Shown: one piece after another, positions 45,777 to 54,102 of the stretch
How the letters are laid out: each line of letters begins with the position of its first letter
Numbering within the stretch: the first letter of the stretch is position 1
NCBI GenBank assembly: GCA_021498095.1
Contig: JAIZWK010000001.1
Location: 3,659,450 to 3,723,449 of the forward strand
From: Candidatus Harpocratesius repetitus
GTDB lineage: Archaea > Asgardarchaeota > Lokiarchaeia > Sigyniarchaeales > Promethearchaeaceae
DNA length: 64,000 nt
Reading direction: 5' to 3'
Made by a program: the position numbers and the translations under genes
The notes under the pieces: model-generated
Told to the model about the DNA's origin: nothing
Database searches by the model: none
Seen by the model: the letters and a program-made list of their open reading frames with translations, nothing else

Positions 45777-46532
45777 TTATTTCTTTTTTAAGAATTCAAT
45801 TGCAATTACAGTTTGATCTTTTACTAAAACTCGAGGTGCATATCCATCAGCAAAAAATAATCCCTCAGGTAAAGTAGAAATAGGCTCAAGAACGCGCTCT
45901 ATATTTTCTTTACCTAGAAAAGATTGCTTTTTTTCAGTTACTGAATAAGCATGATCCCCTATTATTACCATTTCTCTTTCAAATCCTGCTGGAATTTCTT
46001 CTTCATCTAACAAATGAATAATCTCTTCCAATTTTGCTTTACTCGGAGTTTTTGTATATGTTGTAGATGAACTTGAAGTAAAGAGATGATCATTATCTCC
46101 AGTGTAAAGTGGTCCAGATTGTTCAATTTGATTATATTTAGAGTGATAAGAAGAAGGCGGGGTTTTTGGAGGAGGACTTCCACTAGGTTCACGAAATTGA
46201 ATTTCATTACCTTCTTCTCGAATTTCATGAGCAAAACCTTTTGTTGGGGGTTCTTCAATTGCTTCAAGAAATTCTGGCTCTTTGTTAGTATCAACTTCTT
46301 CTAGAGAAACAGAACGATAACTTAATCCAACTTGTGATCTAATATCTTGACTAATCCGCGCACCATTAAATTTTGATCTAACGGATGCATTTGTTCCTAT
46401 CCAGAGGTAAACGACTCGTTTTTTATCATCGACTAAAACGTAACATTCTTTGCTATCTAAGAGCTTCTTTATAGGCTGTTCCTCAGTGATCTCATGTGCT
46501 TCACCATTTCCCCTTACTATGAACAGTTGCAT
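45777..46532 (-). CDS. Gelsolin-repeat protein with a second C-terminal domain
   Basis: A 251-residue protein. Residues ~1-92 match a gelsolin/villin repeat: LLDSKECYVLVDDKKRVVYLWIGTNASVR, then a helix ARISQDIRSQ, then VSLEEVDTNKEPEFLEAI. The expected acidic/aromatic W-x-G core is present. A Pro/Ser/Thr linker (~105-165) joins a C-terminal domain (~166-251: LEEIIHLLDEEEIP; ENIERVLEPISTLPEGLFF; RVLVKDQTVIAIEFLKKK) that I do not recognise. Gelsolin domains bind actin in eukaryotes, and Asgard homologues of this kind have been shown to act on actin. First gene of the gelsolin-Roadblock-vWA unit. Confidence 0.85.
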   Translation of the reverse strand: MQLFIVRGNGEAHEITEEQPIKKLLDSKECYVLVDDKKRVVYLWIGTNASVRSKFNGARISQDIRSQVGLSYRSVSLEEVDTNKEPEFLEAIEEPPTKGFAHEIREEGNEIQFREPSGSPPPKTPPSSYHSKYNQIEQSGPLYTGDNDHLFTSSSSTTYTKTPSKAKLEEIIHLLDEEEIPAGFEREMVIIGDHAYSVTEKKQSFLGKENIERVLEPISTLPEGLFFADGYAPRVLVKDQTVIAIEFLKKK

Positions 46533-46595
46533 TTTCTTACTCCTATACTTAACATAACCTTTGATTTGCTAAAAATCGTTGTTTATTAATAGTAG

Positions 46596-48200
46596 TTAAT
46601 TTTTTGTGTTGATAAATTTTTTGAGAAATATTCGAATATGATAAATCAAATCTGTCGCTGAAATTCGATCACCAATTTCTTCACAAATTTCTTCACCTAA
46701 TCTTCCATTTAGATAGGCACCACTAATTGCAGAAGCAAAACCATCATTTTTCAAAGCAAGTAAACTACCAACAATACCTGCTAAGACATCACCTGTACCT
46801 CCTACAGTCATTGCAGGTGTGCCTCTTGTATTTAATCGGATATGATTATAATCAAAATTTACAATATTTGTAGGGGTATCTTGAGAAAATGCATCGTATA
46901 TAATATCATAATGCCCTTTGAAAAGAAATATTCCCCCAAATTTCTGAAGTAACGGTGATATTTTGTTGATAAATGGTATGAATTCAGAGGGGATTTCATG
47001 TTTTGGTATTTTAAGTAATCTTTGAAGTTCTCCTTTATGAGGAGTAATAACTACATGTTTATTTGAGAAGCGGAAATGATCATCATGAAAGAGAGAAGCG
47101 AGGCTAGTAATCGCATCTGCATCTATTACAAATGGAATTGCTTGAGAATCAAGCCAGCGTATTAAATCTTTTGAAAACAATATTGATTCGGGATTATCCC
47201 CCAAACCAGGGCCAAGAACAACAGCATCGGCCCATTTGCATAATTCTTTTGCTGCTTGAAGATCATTAAGAGTGAAAATTTCATCTTCTCCAGAAAGAAC
47301 GATGAAATTTGCATTAAAACTACGAACAACGTTATCAATACTTTTAGGAACAAAAATTTTGACTAGATCAAGTCCCATTTCGACACCAGCAAGAGCTGCA
47401 AATGTAGGTGCCCCAGAAAAAGACTTTGAACCACCAATAATAAGAAGTCGGCCATATTGACCTTTATGGGCATTATTTGGTTTGGATTTGATGCATTGAA
47501 GCAAATCTCCCTTACCTACTAACAACTCTGCTTCTCTTGGAATGCCAATAGATGCAATATGTTTATTCTTTGAATTTTTTAAACCTGTTTTTTCTCGATG
47601 GAAAGTCACTCGAAAATCACATTTAACAGCAATATCATCAATATTACCAGTATTTGGATCCATTCCTGAAGGAATATCCACTGAAATTTTAGGAATTGAT
47701 AGAGAATTTATTAATCGAATAGCAGAAGCTGTTGGTTCACGAATTTTCCCAGAAACACCAGTTCCTAATAATGCATCGATAATTAAACTACTATTTTCCT
47801 CAATATTCTCCCTTAATGATTCAGTTAATTGACTTGAATCCCGAATTACATGAATCTTGACGGATAATATCAATCGTTTTAATATTTTAAAATTGAGTCT
47901 TGCTTCTTCAGTTCGGATTTTTATTGGATCTCCACATAAAAACACATCAACAATATAACCTTTAGAAGCAAAATGGCGAGAAATTACAAATCCATCGCCC
48001 CCATTATTACCATTTCCACAAAAAACAGTTATTCTTTTATCTGTTGAAGGCGAAAATTTACGAATAATGGATTCTACAGCCTGTAATCCAGCAGATTCCA
48101 TTAAAAGAATTTTAGGAATTCCTATATCTTCAGCATTATTATCAAAACGACCAATTTCTTCCCCATTCACTGCTTGAAATAAATAAAGCATAGATCTCAT
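46596..48200 (-). CDS. nnr: Bifunctional NAD(P)H-hydrate epimerase / ADP-dependent dehydratase
   Basis: Repairs hydrated NAD(P)H. The 534-residue product has the YjeF-type epimerase first: MESAGLQAVE, FCGNGNNGGDGFVISRHFA, DALLGTGVSGKIREP and SVDIPSGMDPNTG. From ~230 the ribokinase-like dehydratase follows: YGRLLIIGGSKSFSGAPTFAA, VLGPGLGDNPE, FVIDADAI, VVITPHKGELQRLL and AMTVGGTGDVLAGIVGSLLA. Fusion of the two activities and total length are usual for prokaryotes. It follows on the same strand 64 bp upstream of the gelsolin gene; a functional link is not evident. Confidence 0.96.
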   Translation of the reverse strand: MRSMLYLFQAVNGEEIGRFDNNAEDIGIPKILLMESAGLQAVESIIRKFSPSTDKRITVFCGNGNNGGDGFVISRHFASKGYIVDVFLCGDPIKIRTEEARLNFKILKRLILSVKIHVIRDSSQLTESLRENIEENSSLIIDALLGTGVSGKIREPTASAIRLINSLSIPKISVDIPSGMDPNTGNIDDIAVKCDFRVTFHREKTGLKNSKNKHIASIGIPREAELLVGKGDLLQCIKSKPNNAHKGQYGRLLIIGGSKSFSGAPTFAALAGVEMGLDLVKIFVPKSIDNVVRSFNANFIVLSGEDEIFTLNDLQAAKELCKWADAVVLGPGLGDNPESILFSKDLIRWLDSQAIPFVIDADAITSLASLFHDDHFRFSNKHVVITPHKGELQRLLKIPKHEIPSEFIPFINKISPLLQKFGGIFLFKGHYDIIYDAFSQDTPTNIVNFDYNHIRLNTRGTPAMTVGGTGDVLAGIVGSLLALKNDGFASAISGAYLNGRLGEEICEEIGDRISATDLIYHIRIFLKKFINTKN

Positions 48201-48297
48201 CCTTAGTGAATAATATACAATTGCAATTTTTTAAAGTTCCGATAATATTTAAAATAGAATAAGCCAAAAAAAATGAATTAAGAACAATTTAATTAAA

Positions 48298-48573
48298 TCA
48301 TTCTTCCGATAATTCAAATAATTCACCAAATGCTTCCCGTTCTTCTTCAGTCATTGATTTTTCTTTCTTCGTTTCTGTAATGACCATTGTTTTTAGGGCG
48401 CGTTTCTTTTCTTTTTTATAAAAGTTCCGATCTTTCAGTTTTTTTTGAACTTTTTTATCCTTATTTCCTCCAACTTTATCAATTGGAAATGATTTTTTAC
48501 AGATTCTGCAGTAAAGTTCGTCAGAATGTTTTTTAGGATACAGCAGATTGCTACATATTGGGCAAAATTTCAT
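48298..48573 (-). CDS. TFS/RPB9-type N-terminal zinc-ribbon protein
   Basis: A 91-residue protein starting MKFCPICSNLLYPKK, a 9-residue gap, then YCRICKKSF. This is the N-terminal zinc ribbon shared by archaeal transcription factor S, RPB9 and RPA12. The C-terminal ribbon carrying the transcript-cleavage Asp-Glu is absent. Instead there is a very basic stretch (KDKKVQKKLKDRNFYKKEKKR) and an acidic end (EEEREAFGELFELSEE). It could bind RNA polymerase without stimulating cleavage, or be an unrelated ribbon protein. Confidence 0.6.
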   Translation of the reverse strand: MKFCPICSNLLYPKKHSDELYCRICKKSFPIDKVGGNKDKKVQKKLKDRNFYKKEKKRALKTMVITETKKEKSMTEEEREAFGELFELSEE

Positions 48574-48724
48574 CCGTCAGATTCACATTTTTAAAAAGCA
48601 TTATTGATAATGGATCTATGAATGTATTTGAGTATTTAAAGCTATTCGTTAAAAAAAAATAAAAAAGATTCCAGAATTAATTAGTGATTTAAAAATATTT
48701 AAGGAATAAATATTAAATTAAAAT

Positions 48725-49480
48725 ATGGATCTCCCAGCAATTCGGAAAACTTTTTCCATCTCTATTCACGCTCATCGTGGGTATAGTTCAAAATATCCCG
48801 AAAACACCTTGTTAGCTTTTGAAAAAGCGATTGAATTGAAAGCAGATTATATAGAATTAGATGTTCATTCAACTTCAGATAATAAAATAGTAGTTATTCA
48901 TGATTATAAAACAGGAAGAGTGGCTTCTAAAGATTTAGTTGTATCTGAGAGCACTTTAGAGGAATTAAAAGCATTAGATTTTACTCAAGGGCAGAAAATA
49001 CCTACATTACGCGAAGTTCTGGAGCTTTGTCAAGGTAAAATTGGTATTAATATTGAAATAAAACAAAAAGGGATTACTTCACAGGTCAATGAATTAATAA
49101 AGGAATTCAATATGGAGAAAGATATAATTATATCCAGCTTTCTTCACGAAGAACTCATTAAATTCAAAAAGATTAATCCAGACTTAGTATTTACAACTTT
49201 AGAGCCAACAGGAGGAAATATTTGGGCATACCTTTTTAGCATATTTAATAAAAAGAAGTTTTTGATTAATGCGCAGACAGTAGAAGCTCAAGGGACAAAC
49301 CCATATTATAAATTTATTAATAAAAAATTTTGTACACAAGCTCATGAATTGGGATTAACCGTGAATCCGTGGACAATCGATTCTCCAAAAGATTGGGAAA
49401 AATTGATTGAAGCAGGTGTTGACAGTATTATTACCAACAATCCTGAAGAATTAATTGCTTTTCTAAAAAATCACAATTAA
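48725..49480 (+). CDS. Glycerophosphodiester phosphodiesterase
   Basis: Hydrolyses glycerophosphodiesters to an alcohol and glycerol phosphate. The 251-residue TIM barrel has the full signature: HAHRGYSSKYPENTLLAFEKA with catalytic His and Arg, the metal-binding YIELDVHSTSDNKIVVIHDY, INIEIKQKG, and the late VNPWTIDSPKDWEKL and VDSIITNNPEE. No signal peptide, so it acts in the cytosol. It is close to, but not in an operon with, the glycerol-3-phosphate-oxidation-like cluster at 50.5-53.8 kb, which could consume its product. Confidence 0.93.
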   Translation: MDLPAIRKTFSISIHAHRGYSSKYPENTLLAFEKAIELKADYIELDVHSTSDNKIVVIHDYKTGRVASKDLVVSESTLEELKALDFTQGQKIPTLREVLELCQGKIGINIEIKQKGITSQVNELIKEFNMEKDIIISSFLHEELIKFKKINPDLVFTTLEPTGGNIWAYLFSIFNKKKFLINAQTVEAQGTNPYYKFINKKFCTQAHELGLTVNPWTIDSPKDWEKLIEAGVDSIITNNPEELIAFLKNHN

Positions 49481-49546
49481 TCTTGATCACTCTTGATTTC
49501 CTCAATGCAGTAAAATATTTTAAGGAATACGCATAGTTGCTGATCA

Positions 49547-50425
49547 ATGAGCGAACATGAAGTTCAATATTACTCTGCTGAAGAATTAGCTAAAAAATGG
49601 GATGATAATCAAGTCGCTTTACCAAAAATTCCATTTTTTTTAATCAACCTTTATCAATTTATTATGCCTCTTTTTGTTGTTTTATTCTTTATCGCTGGGA
49701 TTCTTTATTTATATTCTATATTTCAAGTTAGTATTTGGGTTCAAATTCTTTTAGCACCAGGAATTTTTATGGTTAGCGTTTATCTATTAATATGGTCCAT
49801 GTCAAAATTCTGTCGTATTCTTAATACTTATTATGATAAAAAAAGTCCTCCAAAGGAAGGTTTATATTCTCGGGAATTTGATAAAAGAAATGTGGTAGAT
49901 CCTGCAGTTCATTATTATCATTTGCGAGGATTTATGTATAAATGGCCCGTTTGGGTATCAAAAAAGTCAATATTCCCTTGGATGGTAAATTATGTCTTGA
50001 GGGATATGGCGGGAAATAAAATACATAAAAATGCATATTATGGGGACTCCTATGTCTGCTTAGAATTTTCTGAATTAAGCGATGGTGTAGTTATTGAAAA
50101 TGGAGCAGTAATCTCCAGCCATGTAGTAGATAGTATTTTTGGAAATCTTACTGTAAAAAAAGTATTCATGAAAAAAAATGCTGTATTAAATTCAACTGCA
50201 GTGATGGCTCCTGGAACAAATATTGATGAAAATTGTGCAGTTGGTCCGCGCTCTTTTGTACCAAAAAATTGGCAGATCTCAGGAGAAAAATCAGAATTTA
50301 TTTATGGTGTTCCAAGTAAGTATTTTGATTATAGGAATTTCTTAGACTTACTCCCCGAATCATTTCAAACCCAATGGGAAGAAAAGAAAAAAGAATGGAT
50401 AAATAGTGAAAAAAGCATAAAATGA
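49547..50425 (+). CDS. Membrane-associated left-handed beta-helix (hexapeptide) transferase-like protein
   Basis: A 292-residue protein. Two hydrophobic helices lie at ~30-55 and ~60-85, then a cytosolic part with GFMYKWPVWVSKKSIFPWMVNYVLRDM. The beta-helix-like part has I/V-G-rich turns: DGVVIENGAVISSHVVDSIFGNLTVKK, then NAVLNSTAVMAPGTNIDENCAVGPRSFV. It resembles the acyltransferase half of Pls/capsule-type hexapeptide proteins. The end FIYGVPSKYFDYR is also typical of that group. It may acylate a membrane lipid or glycan. It starts 66 bp after the glycerophosphodiesterase, probably in the same transcript. Confidence 0.62.
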   Translation: MSEHEVQYYSAEELAKKWDDNQVALPKIPFFLINLYQFIMPLFVVLFFIAGILYLYSIFQVSIWVQILLAPGIFMVSVYLLIWSMSKFCRILNTYYDKKSPPKEGLYSREFDKRNVVDPAVHYYHLRGFMYKWPVWVSKKSIFPWMVNYVLRDMAGNKIHKNAYYGDSYVCLEFSELSDGVVIENGAVISSHVVDSIFGNLTVKKVFMKKNAVLNSTAVMAPGTNIDENCAVGPRSFVPKNWQISGEKSEFIYGVPSKYFDYRNFLDLLPESFQTQWEEKKKEWINSEKSIK

Positions 50426-50471
50426 AATTTGGTAAAAAACAAAAAATGAATTCTAAAAGACTGCATATTCT

Positions 50472-51041
50472 TTACATCTTATTAAAATGAGGTGACAAGC
50501 GCTCCACTAAGTGTTTCTTGATTCTTTCTAATTTTTCTTTTTCTTCAAAAGTCAAATTCTGCTTTTTGTCAAATAAATCTTCAACCAATGTCTGTTGGAC
50601 AATTTCTTCTGGTGACATTTCATCATAAATAGAAAAAGCAATCTTTTTATTCTCATCTTGCATCAAATCCCGGGAAGCTATAACATTTACTCCTGTTCCA
50701 AGAATATCACGAAGTAAAATTTGCCCCATCTTAACTGGAGCTTGACAATAATGTTCATTTACTACTTTGATGGCTTTCAAGAGTAATTCTTTAGGAATGG
50801 GTTTTTCACTACGAACGGGGATAACGGGTAAAACACCACCTTCTACTCTCATAGTTGTAATTAACATCCTTACAGGATGGGTGTACTCTGATTTACCATA
50901 TACCACTCCCCGAGGGCATTTATTACCAGATACATGTACCTCACCCAATTTATCTTCCCAAACAGTTAAGCGACATGAATTCGGACAAACCACACAAACA
51001 ATTTCTTTCTCATTAATGCGTTCTTCTACAGCTTGTTGCAT
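50472..51041 (-). CDS. DUF1667 protein, small redox-associated subunit
   Basis: A 189-residue protein. The N-terminal ~120 residues are DUF1667: IVCVVCPNSCRLTVWED, GNKCPRGVVYGKSEYTHPVRMLITT and the following VIPVRSEKPIPKELLLKAIKVV. The Cys set (CxxC...C and a later C) may hold an iron-sulfur cluster. A helical, charged C-terminal extension (~120-189) is extra to the usual ~120-residue family length. Third gene of the cluster with the two flavoproteins, 1 bp after the middle one. This trio recurs in bacteria such as Thermotoga and in Firmicutes. Confidence 0.88.
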   Translation of the reverse strand: MQQAVEERINEKEIVCVVCPNSCRLTVWEDKLGEVHVSGNKCPRGVVYGKSEYTHPVRMLITTMRVEGGVLPVIPVRSEKPIPKELLLKAIKVVNEHYCQAPVKMGQILLRDILGTGVNVIASRDLMQDENKKIAFSIYDEMSPEEIVQQTLVEDLFDKKQNLTFEEKEKLERIKKHLVERLSPHFNKM

Positions 51042-51042
51042 A

Positions 51043-52362
51043 TTATTTCTCCTCCATCATTTGTTTCTCAATTACATTAACAGTTTGTTCTTTTTCTACC
51101 ACATTAATTTGAAGTTCAGAACCGATTTTATTAATATCAATCTTTGGTATCAAATGAATCATTTCTGATGGAAGTACAAATCTGTGCCTTTTTGTGTAAA
51201 TTTCTTTTCCATTTGATATTAAAATTGTCCGAATGTTCGAGCGTGGATTCTTTACTCTAAAGGAAATTTTCATTTTACCAAGATTATCATAATACTCAAT
51301 TCTTTCTGGTTTTACATATCCAACATTTTCACCTGGAACCACCCGTATTGGAGTAGGAAGTTTTTTCTTTCCAGGAAACTGTCCTAAAGCAAATAGACCT
51401 GCATTCTTTCCTGCATATTCTGCTTCTTCAGTAACCCAATCTACCAAATCATGAACTTGAAGCACATTACCACATGCAAATATTCCAGGAATGGTTGTTT
51501 GGAGATATTCATCAATTTCTGGACCTCCATTACCTGAAATTACAGCACCTGCTTGAGAAGTCAATTCATTTTCTGGAATTAATCCTACACTAAAAAGAAT
51601 CGTGTCGCAATCGTAGTGTTTCTCTGTTCCAGGAATTGGGCGCCACTTTTCATCAATTTGTGCTATTGTAACTCCTTCTACACGCTCTTTTCCTCGGATA
51701 TCTATAATTGTATGGCGTAAATACAATGGAATATTGTAATCATCTAAGCACTGTACCCTATTTCTTACCAGCCCGCTGGGATATGGCAAAACTTCAGCAA
51801 CAGCTAAAACTTTCATCCCTTCCATAGTACAACGCCTCGCCATAATCATACCAATATCTCCACTTCCAAGAATAAGTACTCGATGTCCGGGCAAATAACC
51901 TTCAATATTTATGAAACGTTGAGCCTGTCCCGCAGGATATATACCGGCAGGTCTGGTTCCTGGAATATTGATGGCCCCACGTGTACGCTCCCGACATCCC
52001 ATAGCAAGAATCACTGCTTTAGCATGAATATGAATTAACCCTTTTTCAGGATTAATTACAGTCAAAATTTTCTCAGGAGATATCTGGATCACCATAGTTT
52101 TTAACCAAACTTCAATATCACTCTCTTGTACTTCATTAATGAATCGTTGTGCATATTCTGGTCCAGTAAGTTCTTCTTTAAAATGTTTTAAACCAAATCC
52201 ATTATGAATACATTGCTGTAAAATTCCACCCAATTCATTATCACGCTCAAGAATAATTACTTTAGCCCCAACTCGATGAGCTTCAATCGCAGCAGCCATA
52301 CCTGCAGGACCACCTCCAACTACAGCAACATCTATTTCCAGATTTTTGATTAATTGGCTCAT
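51043..52362 (-). CDS. FAD/NAD(P)-dependent oxidoreductase (middle gene of G3P-dehydrogenase-like cluster)
   Basis: About 440 residues from the ATG at 52362, one base after the stop of the upstream gene, with GGAGAC upstream. FAD site IDVAVVGGGPAGMAAAIEAHR; pyridine-nucleotide site HRVLILGSGDIGMIMARRC; ATG-type motifs AVILAMGCRERTRGA and GIFACGNVLQVHDLVDWVTEE. No N-terminal Cys cluster. In the conserved trio this subunit passes electrons between the GlpA-like flavoprotein and pyridine nucleotide or another carrier. Residues after ~340 (a C-terminal IVVEK-like beta domain) are variable. Confidence 0.9.
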   Translation of the reverse strand: MSQLIKNLEIDVAVVGGGPAGMAAAIEAHRVGAKVIILERDNELGGILQQCIHNGFGLKHFKEELTGPEYAQRFINEVQESDIEVWLKTMVIQISPEKILTVINPEKGLIHIHAKAVILAMGCRERTRGAINIPGTRPAGIYPAGQAQRFINIEGYLPGHRVLILGSGDIGMIMARRCTMEGMKVLAVAEVLPYPSGLVRNRVQCLDDYNIPLYLRHTIIDIRGKERVEGVTIAQIDEKWRPIPGTEKHYDCDTILFSVGLIPENELTSQAGAVISGNGGPEIDEYLQTTIPGIFACGNVLQVHDLVDWVTEEAEYAGKNAGLFALGQFPGKKKLPTPIRVVPGENVGYVKPERIEYYDNLGKMKISFRVKNPRSNIRTILISNGKEIYTKRHRFVLPSEMIHLIPKIDINKIGSELQINVVEKEQTVNVIEKQMMEEK

Positions 52363-52363
52363 T

Positions 52364-53842
52364 TTATAACTGGTCTCCTTGAAATACTTCCGAACATAAA
52401 TTTTTAGTTCGTTTAAATACAATATGAGAATCTCTTCCAGTTTTTGTTACTTGTTCATATATCACTCCACGTTCTCTTGAAATAATTTTCATTACTTTGG
52501 GTAAGCAGAATCCACCTTGGCATCTACCCATTCCAGGACGTAATCGTCGCTTGATCATGTCTGTATTGGTTATTGGGATCAAACCATGACATGCTTCTAC
52601 AATTTCTGCTTCAGTTACCAATTCACATCGACAAATCATGTTCCCCCACTGGGGATTTTCTTTGATTTTTTCAGCCAACTCTGACTCAGAAAGTTGTGCA
52701 TACCTAATCTGATTTTTCCTGGTAGGAATATAATTTCTTTTCTCAATAAATTTATAACCGCAATCATTTTGTAATATTTTTTCAACATACTCTGCAATTC
52801 CTAGAGAAGAAGTTAATCCTGGAGAATCGATTCCCGCAACGTTAACAAATTGTGATAATTTTGAAACGCCAATAATGAAATCATGGGTTATAGTAGAAGC
52901 GCGTATTCCAGCAAAATTTGTAATATGTTTGCGAATGGGCAATTTTTTAACTAATTTTAATCCTCCTTGAAGAATTTCATTTAATCCTTGTGTTGTTGTG
53001 TTAATTCCCTCTTTAGAATCGATTTCGTTTGCATTAGGTCCAACAAAAAAGTTATTATGCATTGTTGGTGCAACTACAATTCCTTTTGAAACAACATTTG
53101 GCGTAGGAAATATAATTTTATTTAGCTGGAGTGAATTCTTATCAAACATTATATATTCCCCTCGACGCGGGATAATATTGAATGAATCATCTCCAATCAT
53201 TTTTGCAATACTATCAGAATATACACCAGCAGCATTTATTATCGTTTTTGCTTCTATTTTCTGTCCTTTCACAGAATTAATTTGAAAGATTTGCTTCTCC
53301 CGTTTAATATATGCAACCTCAAATCCCAAATGTAGTTTTAATCCATTTATAATACTGTGTTCTACCATAGCAATTGTTAGCTCCCATGGAGTAATTATAC
53401 CAGCATTGGGAAAATGTAAAACTGCTATGACTTGATCATTCAATTGTGGCTCAATTTCTTGAATTCTATCGCGATCTTGAACTAATTCAACCGCAACATT
53501 TCGTTCTCGACTCTCTTTAAATTCTCCTTCTAAAGTCTTTAATTCTTTTTCATTTGTTGCACAAAAAATAGCCCCAATTCGCTTGAATTCTACATCTAAC
53601 TGTGGACAAACCTCATCAAATAATTTATTGCTTCTTAAACTTAAAGATTCTTTAAGAGAACCTTTGGTGGTAAAATAACCTTGATGAATAATTCCAGAAT
53701 TTGCCTTTGAAGTCCCCATGGCAACATCTTCCTCTTTTTCTATTAAAACAAGAGAAAGTTGATATTTTGCCAATCTCTGGGCAATTGCTGCACCAATAAC
53801 ACCACCACCAATTATTGCAATATCGTATGGTTGTTTACTCAT
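52364..53842 (-). CDS. GlpA-like FAD-dependent dehydrogenase with BFD-type [2Fe-2S] domain
   Basis: A 492-residue flavoprotein. N-terminal DAO domain: YDIAIIGGGVIGAAIAQRLA, KANSGIIHQGYF and INAAGVYSDSIAKMIGD, with FPTPNVVSKGIVVAPTMHNNFFVGPNA in the substrate half. From ~415 a BFD-like cluster domain follows: ICRCELVTEAEIVEACHG, then MGRCQGGFCLPKVMKII. This arrangement belongs to GlpA-type glycerol-3-phosphate dehydrogenases and related 2-hydroxyacid oxidases. First gene of the trio. With the glycerophosphodiesterase nearby, oxidation of sn-glycerol-3-phosphate to DHAP is the leading hypothesis; 2-hydroxyglutarate is an alternative. Confidence 0.88.
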   Translation of the reverse strand: MSKQPYDIAIIGGGVIGAAIAQRLAKYQLSLVLIEKEEDVAMGTSKANSGIIHQGYFTTKGSLKESLSLRSNKLFDEVCPQLDVEFKRIGAIFCATNEKELKTLEGEFKESRERNVAVELVQDRDRIQEIEPQLNDQVIAVLHFPNAGIITPWELTIAMVEHSIINGLKLHLGFEVAYIKREKQIFQINSVKGQKIEAKTIINAAGVYSDSIAKMIGDDSFNIIPRRGEYIMFDKNSLQLNKIIFPTPNVVSKGIVVAPTMHNNFFVGPNANEIDSKEGINTTTQGLNEILQGGLKLVKKLPIRKHITNFAGIRASTITHDFIIGVSKLSQFVNVAGIDSPGLTSSLGIAEYVEKILQNDCGYKFIEKRNYIPTRKNQIRYAQLSESELAEKIKENPQWGNMICRCELVTEAEIVEACHGLIPITNTDMIKRRLRPGMGRCQGGFCLPKVMKIISRERGVIYEQVTKTGRDSHIVFKRTKNLCSEVFQGDQL

Positions 53843-54000
53843 AATAGTAACCCTTCAATTATTACTAAAAATCGCTAGATCTATTATATAGTTTTGATTC
53901 CAAAGAATAGTATGTAATTCACTTTTCTAAATTTTCTTAATTTTTTTTTCATTTAGAGCAAAAAAAATGAAAAAAAATGATGAATTTGTCATAGTTACCT

Positions 54001-54034
54001 ATTGCGGAAATACTTCTATTGCGGAAATACTTCT
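54001..54034. repeat. Perfect 17-bp tandem repeat upstream of malic enzyme
   Basis: ATTGCGGAAATACTTCT occurs twice head to tail with no mismatch, 70-100 bp before the malic-enzyme ATG and in the 260-bp divergent gap from the GlpA-like gene. It may be a regulator-binding iteron or a recent slippage duplication. Confidence 0.75.
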
Positions 54035-54102
54035 TTTAATTTTTGAGAAAATAAAAAAAAAATAGTAAAAATCTTCAAAAAGCCCGACCCCTTTTACCCT
54101 TT

